DNA of 64,000 nt from Nemertoderma westbladi (Eukaryota; Xenacoelomorpha; Nemertodermatida; Nemertodermatidae), in NCBI GenBank assembly GCA_032718475.1, contig JAUCBJ010000135.1, positions 1-64,000 of the forward strand, written 5' to 3'. The position numbers and the translations under genes were made by a program. The notes below the pieces were generated by a model. That model saw only the letters and a list, made by a program, of their open reading frames with translations, did not search any database and was not told the origin of the DNA. Shown in pieces: positions 56,216 to 64,000 of this stretch. How positions within the stretch are numbered: the first letter of the stretch is position 1; each line of letters starts with the position of its first letter.

Positions 56216-56632
56216 TTAGTCCTTCTTATGTGAACGGCGTTTACGCATTTTTTTGAGGCTAGCAAGAGTCCTTTTCTCTTTGGGGCGAGCCACTTTACTA
56301 GGAGGGCTATAACTCCTGGGTGAAGGGTGCAATACAATTGCATCGGAAGGTTTAGGGTTACAGTCGGTGTATCCGCCGGTCAAGGTACCCGGTTGATCGG
56401 TATCAACCTCAGTGGAACGAGGTCGAACAACCTTGAGAGCGCGTTTTAAGACAGCAGCTCTTACTGGTCCGTTACGGGTCGTTTGCACGAGAGCGGTAGG
56501 TGGACCGTGTGTAGTGAGAAATTTCCTCGGTTTGATGGTTCTTTCCGACTCGCGTTCTCGGGCTCTGTCGAAATCGATATGCTTCTCCTCGAGCTGATTT
56601 TCCTCCGCTTGTCGTTGGAAGCATTCGTCCAA
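56216..56632 (-). CDS. Uncharacterised protein, C-terminal reading frame
   Basis: A 138-codon minus-strand frame, strongly charged: acidic and glutamine-rich start (QRQAEENQLEEKHIDFDRA), proline/serine-rich middle (HPSPRSYSPPSKVARP), and a very basic end (KKMRKRRSHKKD) that could be nuclear-targeting. The frame stays open upstream past 56,632, overlapping the end of the next frame. The two are probably one protein separated by a single-base shift near 56,670-56,720. No domain is recognised. Confidence 0.5.
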   Translation of the reverse strand: MDECFQRQAEENQLEEKHIDFDRARERESERTIKPRKFLTTHGPPTALVQTTRNGPVRAAVLKRALKVVRPRSTEVDTDQPGTLTGGYTDCNPKPSDAIVLHPSPRSYSPPSKVARPKEKRTLASLKKMRKRRSHKKD

Positions 56633-56673
56633 AACTCTTTCAGAGAGTAGGGTCGTCCAAGTTCGATATCTTC

Positions 56674-57339
56674 TTAGAGATTCTGGATTTCCCGATCGAA
56701 CTGAGATAAAGCTAATTCGTTTACCTCTTGGACTTGCTGCTGCAATTTACGTTTCTCTAAACAATCGTAGGTTCCTTTTCCGATCTTTTGTCGAATAGTG
56801 TCTAACGCGTTTCGTACAACTCTCTCCTCCACCTCGGTGACAGGTTGTATCGGGGTTAAACCGGGACGATTATACGGGTTGAACGGCGATATTAAATGTC
56901 CGCGTCCCAATCCGGCTAGGTAGGATGGGCGAATATGTAGGGAGCCCACAACCGGAGTGCCACCGACTAATTGTTTTGGTAACACTAGATCTTTGAACAA
57001 TGAGTACAGTTCAGGAGGTTCCGTCATACTATTAGGATCAAGAGTCTGAAGTCTCACCAGGGAATGAGGAGGTGTGATCGAGTATTCTGGAACTCTGATC
57101 ATCGGTTTATTTAAGGATCGTTTGAGTCGAGCGAGCGTAGGTGATACGTCGAACAAGTTTCGCTCGAAACTCCCGTAAGTATAGCAAGTAAAACTGTATT
57201 TAGCGCAACGTCTCCGCGGAGGTTTATGTCTTTCCGTTTGTTGGTTGGGTCTAGGGCATTCGTCGCAATAATACCAAAGACGCACGTCTTGTAGGGGAAA
57301 CGCGGGTGATCTTTCTCCAGTTTTACAATATTCCTCCAT
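56674..57339 (-). CDS. Uncharacterised protein, N-terminal reading frame
   Basis: ATG-started 221-codon frame (MEEYCKTGERSP). It has cysteine pairs in YYCDEC and RCAKYSFTC that could bind zinc, a proline-rich middle (FNPYNRPGLTPIQPV), and a glutamine/glutamate-rich predicted coiled coil near its end (KLQQQVQEVNELALSQFDRE). Codon use is richer in G and C than the neighbouring DNA, which supports a real gene. It is transcribed away from the MFS copy 2 gene. I do not recognise the family. Confidence 0.55.
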   Translation of the reverse strand: MEEYCKTGERSPAFPLQDVRLWYYCDECPRPNQQTERHKPPRRRCAKYSFTCYTYGSFERNLFDVSPTLARLKRSLNKPMIRVPEYSITPPHSLVRLQTLDPNSMTEPPELYSLFKDLVLPKQLVGGTPVVGSLHIRPSYLAGLGRGHLISPFNPYNRPGLTPIQPVTEVEERVVRNALDTIRQKIGKGTYDCLEKRKLQQQVQEVNELALSQFDREIQNL

Positions 57340-58029
57340 CTGTTAGAAGCTATCTGTTACAACAAGTAGCGGTCGATCGGCAGTAAGATACATCATAGTG
57401 AAATAGAGTCGTTTGAGTTCTATCATAGGGTCTTGTTTAGAGAACAAGTGTGTATGTGTGCCCAAATTCTGTGATTACAGGTGTCAGATGTAGAGATGAT
57501 TCCAAACTCCAAACTGCTATTATTTGGGATCCCAAAACCATTGTTGGGAATAATGCAGGCCTGGAGAGTGTTGAGGGTTGAAGCTGTTATTTCTGACAGG
57601 GTGGTATAAGAGTATTGTGAGCTGCAATATGGTATGGCTAACAGGTTGGTGTCTCGAGGCTCAGTTCATGCTGATCAACAATGTTCGAAACAGTATTACG
57701 TAAGTCAATTATGTTTTTGAAATTGATAATATATTACTAGTAGTAGGCCTATGCCAATAATGGATTGTAATCTCTAATCAAGGTAAACATACTAACATCC
57801 AATGCAGAGCAAAGTTTGGATTGAGAAATTATTCAGCATTACCACACCATAATATTTATGAAATTACTTTATTTAAACTACACTACAGTATATTTACACG
57901 TGACGCAAAGTTGATGATATCGGTAACATTAATTATTGAGTATAGGTATAGGTATAATTAGAGTTATTCGAACAACATCGATGACCTACTAAAATTATTA
58001 TAGATGGGTCATGCAACATCATTTGTATA
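57340..58029. other. Divergent intergenic region between the unknown gene and MFS copy 2
   Basis: From 57,432 it is the duplicated MFS upstream sequence (same as 46,856-47,370 joined to 49,194-49,296), lacking the 1.8-kb insertion. The promoters of both divergent genes probably lie here. No clear TATA box. Confidence 0.55.
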
Positions 58030-59478
58030 ATGGCACTGAAGAGAACCAATTATGTCGACAATGAACAACAGTCATTGGAATACAACCCCATAGTGCTACG
58101 CCCCAATCCCAATGAATATAATGATAAATTATCAAAACGCGGTATACTCTCAATATTTGGAGGATTTCTGGTGAATATAACCCTTGGAGGGGCTACGTTT
58201 ACATTCGGTAATATGAGTCCATACGTTGTTTCATATATACGTGTTCGTTCTTCACGAGATGATCTAACTGATGCTACAATGACTTGGTGTTACGGGTTGA
58301 GTAATTTAGTCTGCATAGTTTGCATACCTCTTGGAGGTCTGTTGGCGAGGAATTGGGGTTCTCGAGCCCCTGTCATTCTTGGTTCATTGCTACTTAGTGG
58401 GTCTCTTGCTTCGACTTATTACTCAATTCAACAAGGTTTCGTATCGGTGTTAGTAACTTATGGATATGTTCTGAATTTTGGAGCTAGTATCATTTATGTG
58501 GCCCCATTTATGATGGCGCAGGTCTGGCTCCTACATCACAAAGGTCTGGCCAGCGGCCTGGTTCTTAGCGGTTATGGTGTTGGTGGAATCATTTTCAATC
58601 AGATCGAAACTTTCTTTATAAATCCAAAAAACCTATCTCCAAATTATTCCGATCCAAAAGATCCCGACTCAGTTTATTTCACACAGAAGGAAATCCTCGA
58701 TAGAGTCCCTCTCTCGTTCGTTGTACTCGCCATATCTTACAGCGTTATACAAGCTATAGGGGTCTGTTTGATGAAAGACAAACACAGAATTACAAGAGTC
58801 GGATCCAGGCAACGTTTGGACTTCAACCCCGCTGACAAATCGCCTAAATTTATGCTAAAAACGGCTTTCTTCTACCAGATGTATTCAATTAATGTAGCTG
58901 TGCTGCTCGTAATGGGATTCATAAACTCTTTATATAAAACTTATGGGGAAGGTTTTATACCAGATGATGAATTTCTCGCGAGTATTGGATCCGTTAGTTG
59001 CACTGCTAATTGTTTGGGGAGGTTGTTTTTCGGTTTCGTTGGTGATAAATGTGGCATGAAACCGACGTTGGTGTTTCTATACGCTATGGTTTCTGTTTTC
59101 TCGACAACCATGTTCTTATGCCCTTATGGCGGACGCTGGATGCTTCTTGTATGGGTCTGGATGGTATATTTCGCAATGATGGGAACCACTACGGTTCTCC
59201 CTGCTATGATCACCTCACAATACGGACCATCCCATTCGACTCTAAACTATAGTTTAATTTGTAGTGGAGTGTTTTTCTCAGGAATTTTTCTGCTGCTTTT
59301 GACCACAACTTTGCAAGATTTAGGTTGGGGTGCCTCTTTCATTACGTGCGGGTTACTGCTGGCCATCAGTATGGTGGTTGCTATGACAATGAATTATAAA
59401 GGTGACCAAAATTCTGGCATAACCAAAAATATTATTGAAAATTCGATTCAAGCTGATATCGGACCTGTGATGGCATAA
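58030..59478 (+). CDS. MFS transporter, oxalate/formate-antiporter-like, copy 2 (intact)
   Basis: Single-exon 482-residue membrane protein, MALKRTNYVD to DIGPVMA. About 12 hydrophobic segments arranged as two halves of six: the first half has the loop 2-3 motif GGLLARNWGSRAPV (about 104-117), the second the equivalent GRLFFGFVGDKCGMKP (about 326-341). A hydrophilic loop of about 70 residues after the sixth segment includes DPKDPDSVYFTQKEIL. The pattern fits the monocarboxylate-transporter/OFA branch of the major facilitator superfamily, which moves small carboxylates; the substrate cannot be read from sequence. The ATG chosen is the first in frame and is shared by both copies. The lack of introns could reflect an ancient retrocopy or lateral origin. 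Confidence 0.88.
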   Translation: MALKRTNYVDNEQQSLEYNPIVLRPNPNEYNDKLSKRGILSIFGGFLVNITLGGATFTFGNMSPYVVSYIRVRSSRDDLTDATMTWCYGLSNLVCIVCIPLGGLLARNWGSRAPVILGSLLLSGSLASTYYSIQQGFVSVLVTYGYVLNFGASIIYVAPFMMAQVWLLHHKGLASGLVLSGYGVGGIIFNQIETFFINPKNLSPNYSDPKDPDSVYFTQKEILDRVPLSFVVLAISYSVIQAIGVCLMKDKHRITRVGSRQRLDFNPADKSPKFMLKTAFFYQMYSINVAVLLVMGFINSLYKTYGEGFIPDDEFLASIGSVSCTANCLGRLFFGFVGDKCGMKPTLVFLYAMVSVFSTTMFLCPYGGRWMLLVWVWMVYFAMMGTTTVLPAMITSQYGPSHSTLNYSLICSGVFFSGIFLLLLTTTLQDLGWGASFITCGLLLAISMVVAMTMNYKGDQNSGITKNIIENSIQADIGPVMA

Positions 59479-60375
59479 TTATTTAAAATAGGACTATCAT
59501 TTAATAAAAAAAAGTTAAGTGGAAATTTTTTTCACTTATTTTCAGTTTAGCGATATTCAACTATTCTGTCCGAATGGAGTTGTTTTACACGAGTTGGCGA
59601 ATTTATCTTGTGTAGAATGTACTATTGTATATGTATATATGTATATATATATATATGTAATATACTACTGTTGAGTAGAATGCCAACGAGTGGCAAACTC
59701 AACGCAGGTGGGTAGAATATCTGAATTTCGCTAAAGAAAATGAGTGGAAAATTGTGTTTTCTGATACGTTTTAATATTGAATATATTAATTTATTTGAAA
59801 AAGTATCACAAAAATTATCGCTGTATCCTTGGATTCTTAGGCAGAAACTCACGGTGTCCTATGCAACGCAGAAACTCACGGTGTCCTACGCAACGAATAA
59901 CTACAAAAGACACCAAAATACCCCCAAATAGTTCAAAAAATAACCCAAAAAACTTGAAAATTCATTGACTAAAAACATGTCCTTGTTCTTTGGATATCCA
60001 GGTAAAAATTGCAACATGACGAATTACCTAAAAGTTCCAGCAGATATATGCTCTTGACTCTCGTTTATTGTAGTTGTTAGATAGAATAACGTGCCACTGT
60101 AACCTCTGTTCCGTTCCCCTACCGTTAATAAGTTATTTTTGAACTAATTTGGGGTATTGGATTATTTTTCGGTAATTCAGTAATTCTTAGGTCCCGATGC
60201 CCCGAAAACATTATGTAGCGTCTCTTTATTAAAATATTGGAGCACATCCAGATCGTCAAGAAAGAAATATTGCTATTAGACTTGGCTACCAGGTCGGTCA
60301 GTGGTCCTGGGCTAATTGACCTATTTATTTAAGTACCGGTATTATGATTGTACAGTACTACTGTACTGTTTTACT
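59479..60375. other. 3' flank of MFS copy 2
   Basis: AATAAA lies at 59,503-59,508. A TATATGTATATA microsatellite is at 59,628-59,660 and the doubled GCAGAAACTCACGGTGTCCT at about 59,841 and 59,867. No further gene. Confidence 0.6.
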
Positions 60376-61048
60376 GTTTATCTCTGGAAATGGATTGTTT
60401 TCGGCTGGAACCCAGTTCAAGAAGCGAACTGGAAAGCTATGGACTCATAGTGGACCCAGTGGTCACAAGTCCCAGATAGACCATTTTCTGTCTGACCATA
60501 TCGCAGGAAATACAGGAGCTCTATACAAGACTGTAATGCATTTACACTTCGACCCTTCTCTAGTGATCACCGCCTTTTTGTGGCCAAGGTAAGACTTAGT
60601 CTGCGTGCTAGCAGAACAACGAAATCTGCCTTGCTGCGGCATGACTGGTCCTCTCTGTTGCAACAGCCAAGTGTGAGATCCAGCTTCACACTACAGCTGA
60701 GCAACAGGTATGAGGCTCTCATCACGCAGATCACTGTGAGGGCTATACTGCCTTTACAGAAGCAGTTAAGTTAGCAGCTGCAGAAACAGTTCCTGTATAC
60801 CCTCGAAACAGGAAAAGGGCCCCCTGGACTGACAACAAAATTCAGAAGTGCCGAAATGACCTTCATAAGGCGCAGAAAGAGTCCCGACTCAAACAGACTA
60901 CAGCGGCCAAGAATGCAGTTAAAGCTGCATCTAGGTCCCTGAACAGGCAGTACTCTGTTAATCTACAGGAGCTAATAAACCAACAGGTTGATGCCATCAA
61001 TGATGCTGACGACAGCAGGCAATCATCCCAGGCATGGAAATCGATCAA
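60376..61048 (+). mobile_element. RTE-type retrotransposon copy 4, 5' part
   Basis: Starts within the endonuclease (ISGNGLFSAGTQFKKRTGK, then HSGPSGHKSQIDH) and runs to the linker before the reverse transcriptase (SSQAWKSIN). Several indels break the frame. It joins the 3' tail of the L2-like element at 61,049. Confidence 0.88.
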
Positions 61049-63090
61049 CTCAACTCAACTCGGGATAGGCCCGGACCTATATTAGCAGATTCACATAACA
61101 CATAACACAACATAACATTCACATAACAATGCACATAACTAGTAATTTTTATAATGAATATTAAATAAATAGTAATGCAGAGGGGCAACTGGCAGGTATC
61201 TATAGCATTGCTAGTGGCGATACCAGCCAGTTGGGGGAGGGGGGAAAGAAGGGCTGTGGATAAGAGGATTTGGTGGGTGGGTAGGGTAGATGAGGGGGGG
61301 GGGGGGGGGGGGGGGTGGGGGGGTTCTGTACACTGAAAGTCGTATTTTAAGTTTATTTTATTTTTAATTGTATTGCTAGCTACATCGGTTCTTAGTATGG
61401 TATGGTGACTTAGTTATGATGTCGTGTTATGGTGATCATCTGTATTGTAGTGGGGGGAGTGGGGCAGTGCTCGTATAATACTACTGGTATTTACGCTACT
61501 TTCTGACGAAGGGGTTGTAATTAAGATTTTATATTTTTTAATTTTTAATATATTATCCGGGTCATGCTTATAATTTAGTAAGAAGATAATTTTTGAAATT
61601 TTTTGAGAAACTTAATTTAGATTTATTGTATTTTATAGAACTTGGGATTTTATTCCAAATAGAAGGGCCCTGAAAACTCACAGATTGCTGGGTTGGTGTT
61701 AGTCTGACTAGTGGTAGATGGTAGTTGTCCTGAGTAGATGAGCGGGTAGAATAGTTGTGGATAGAGGAGACCTTATTGAAACGAAGGGCGATATTAGATG
61801 TTGGTTTAATAGATTTAGAATTAATTTCGTGCATAAATATACCTACTTGGTGCTTATATAGAGAGTCGAGAGGTAGAATGCCTAAAGATTTATATACAGG
61901 AGCTGAAGAAGATTGATAATGGCTGAAAGTTATGCACCTAATGAGCTTATTAATTTTAATACGTAGAGGTTTTAGAGTAGAATTATATGTACCTCCCCAA
62001 AGTAGAATACCATAGTGCAGATAGGGATGAATTAAAGAGAAATAGAGTAGACAGAGTATATGGAGAGGAAAAATATGACGGAGTTTATAGAATATGCCAG
62101 ATATTTTAGATATTTTTTGAATTATACTTCCAACATGTGATTTCCAGTTGAGTTGTTTATCTACCCAAATTCCGAGGAATTTTGTACTAACAGTCTGTTT
62201 TATAGGGCGAGAATTTATTTGTATTAATGGAGTTTCGGTAGATGTGTTTATTGTATTAGAGAAGATTGTGTATTCAGTTTTAGTTAGATTAAGTGAGAGT
62301 CGGTTATCTACTAGCCAATTAGCAATCTTTTGTAGTTCATGATTAGTGGTATTGATTAGATGTTCACCGTTTGGGTTAGATTGGTATAGAGTAGTATCGT
62401 CAGCGAAAAGCGCAGATAGTAAATTAGAAGCACTGGGAAGATCATTAATATATAGTAAGAATAGGATTGGTGAAAGAGTAGACCCTTGTGGAACTCCACA
62501 AGTTAGTGGTTCTAGAGAAGAGGTGTAGTTGTCGATAGTCACTGATTGAGTTCGGTCAGATAGGAAGCTAGCTATTAAGTTATTAGGGAGGCCTCTGATA
62601 CCGTAGGATTCAAGTTTCTTAAGGGTATCAAAGGCTTTTTTTAGGTCTATGTATATAGCGCAAGTGGAATTTTTAAGATCTAGAGAGTCGTGGATTCGTT
62701 CGATTACTGAAAGTAGTGCGTGAGTTGTAGTTGTTTTAGGTCTGAAGCCGAATTGAGAACATGTAAGGATTGAGTATTTGGTTAAATATGAGAGTAGTTG
62801 TTGATTAATTATTTGTTCGTAAATTTTGGATAGAACAGGTAGCAATGATATTGGTCTAAAGTTGTTAGGATCGTAGGGGTTCCCTCCCTTAAAAGATGGG
62901 ATAACTCTTGCATACTTGAGTACTTTAGGGAAGAGGCCCTGTTGTATCGATAAATTAATTAAGTAGCTGAGATGTGTAGAAATAGGTTTAGCAGCGTGCA
63001 TTAGTAGTTTAATAGGGAAGTTATCATTAGAAGATGTTTTAGGGTTTAGTTGTAGCAAATGGTATTCTACTTCTACTGGGGAGGTTTCTA
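61049..63090 (-). mobile_element. L2/CR1-like LINE inserted in RTE copy 4
   Basis: Minus-strand reading frame (63,109-61,568) with NNFRPISLLPVLSKIYEQII, CAIYIDLKKAFDT, GVPQGSTLSPILFLLYINDL and LFADDTTLY, then KFLGIWVDKQLNWKSH and GPSIWNKIPSS near the C-terminus. The usual linker after KKAFDT is shortened, a probable in-frame deletion. The endonuclease is missing. The 3' UTR contains a run of about 23 C on its own strand (G at 61,293-61,315) and ends in (TTGAG)3 at about 61,050. Confidence 0.88.
61293..61322 (+). repeat. Poly(G) run in the LINE 3' UTR
   Basis: About 23 consecutive G followed by TGGGGGGG. It is a strong candidate for G-quadruplex formation and for assembly length error. Confidence 0.9.
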
Positions 63091-64000
63091 CTGCACCATT
63101 CTTGTTCATTATTGTGGTTGACTATGTTCTACGCATGTCCTTAGATCATCATAATGATGATGGGGTGATGGTAACTCCACCTACTGGCTCCAGAAGTCGA
63201 GGAAATCCTGCCAAGTACCTAACTGATCTAGACTTTGCTGATGACTTAGGAGTACTCTCAGAATCATTAAAGGGAGCCCAACGGCTCCTCAGCTCATTAG
63301 AACATGCTGCTTCTAGTGTTGGTCTTTTATTAACTCCAGAAAGACCAAAATTGTGACAGTTAACTTTGAAAGTCATCAGCAAGTCTCTGATCGGATGAGC
63401 ATAAGCTCAAAGGATGGTATGGTTGAGCATGTGGACGACTTCTGTTACCTGGGATCATGGATCCGGAAGTCAGGTGAGGACCTTCGAATACGTAAGGGAC
63501 AGGCATGGGCAGCCTTGAATAGGCTTTCCAGGATTTGGAAGTCACCGAGAATTTATCGGAAACTTAAGGTCTGATTATTTAGAGCAGCAGTAGTTCCAGT
63601 ACTCCTCTACGGGAGTCCATGCTGGGCTCTAGCTGCTGAGGACACCAAATATCTTGATGGCACATTTACAAGAATGCTACGCCGGGTTCATTGTGTCAAG
63701 TACAATGCACGCATCTCCAACCAGACACTATATAACATTGGAGGTGTCTCATTGGTCCCCCCAAGCTTGACACTAGAACAAAATCGCCTCCGCTTTGAAG
63801 GACATTGCTTTCGCCGTGAGGACCAGCCAGTGCATAATCTTGTACTTTGGCAGCCTCATGGAGTGAATAAGCATGGTGGACAGCCCATGACTTTCTTGAG
63901 ACGCATCTTAAAGGACACTGGCCTTGAAGATGCGGATGATCTAGCAAATGTCATGGGTGATAGGGAGTTGTGGCGGTGTAATTTTGTTGACAAGCCGGCA
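63091..64000 (+). mobile_element. RTE-type retrotransposon copy 4, 3' part (runs off window)
   Basis: Resumes at the APFLF motif of the reverse transcriptase and continues through LDFADDLGVL and the C-terminal NRLRFEGHCFRREDQPVHN segment to the window edge. Stops and frameshifts occur, for example near 63,330 and 63,573. About 0.8 kb of RTE between the linker and this point is missing. Confidence 0.9.

Larger units (their letters stand above)
57432..60375 (+). repeat. Segmental duplication, MFS unit copy 2
   Basis: Partner of 46,856-51,590. Differences are scattered substitutions, a (TA)n expansion at 59,625-59,660, and the absence of the 1.8-kb insertion. It ends where RTE copy 4 begins, at the microhomology TTTA. 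Confidence 0.9.

Overview
This window is AT-rich nuclear DNA of an animal, most likely a marine invertebrate. The evidence is an ABCC4-type ABC transporter with a GT-AG intron, a metazoan-style repeat load (RTE-, CR1/L2- and nuclease-bearing LINEs, tRNA-derived SINEs), long satellites, and scattered palindromes such as TAGGCCTA. I cannot name the species or phylum from the sequence. There are no bacterial operons, Shine-Dalgarno sites or CRISPR arrays.

Layout. (1) 1-6,691: the large coding exon of ABCC-type transporter copy 1 with its upstream intron; exon 1 lies outside the window or is lost. (2) 6,692-15,600: the 3' end of that gene plus its 3' flank repeated in tandem. Two broken ABCC fragments (10,538-11,230 and 13,565-14,257) share one chimeric junction to a retroelement, and a 32-bp satellite is expanded in the last unit. 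(3) 15,600-21,050: decayed nuclease-bearing LINEs in both orientations, every copy bordered by (TAGTAA/TAGCAA)n microsatellite, plus a tRNA-derived SINE. (4) 21,050-29,600: diverged tandem repeats and a near-full-length RTE element (22,995-26,685) flanked by a perfect 99-bp target-site duplication. (5) 29,600-32,700: an inverted pair of hammerhead-ribozyme-like motifs beside a CR1/L2-type LINE, with a third partial motif on the other side. (6) 33,609-43,467: a complete two-exon ABCC transporter gene (copy 2). Its intron of about 6 kb holds a 36-bp satellite, a truncated RTE and a 63-bp minisatellite. (7) 44,703-46,028: a truncated RTE. (8) 46,856-60,375: two copies of an intronless MFS (oxalate/formate-antiporter-like) transporter. 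The first is frameshifted and has an extra 1.8-kb insertion upstream; the second is intact. Between them lie the second 36-bp satellite block and an uncharacterised minus-strand gene, possibly frameshifted. (9) 60,376-64,000: an RTE copy interrupted by an L2-like LINE, with about 0.8 kb of RTE missing at the join.

Function. The likely working host genes are the two-exon ABCC transporter, the MFS transporter at 58,030-59,478 and perhaps the 56.2-57.3 kb gene. ABCC copy 1 could also be functional if exon 1 exists upstream. Both transporter families were duplicated locally within an array of recent repeats. The most unusual items are the hammerhead-like palindrome, the 99-bp target duplication, the recurrent association of one LINE family with TAGTAA microsatellite, and the mosaic divergence of the ABCC paralogues.
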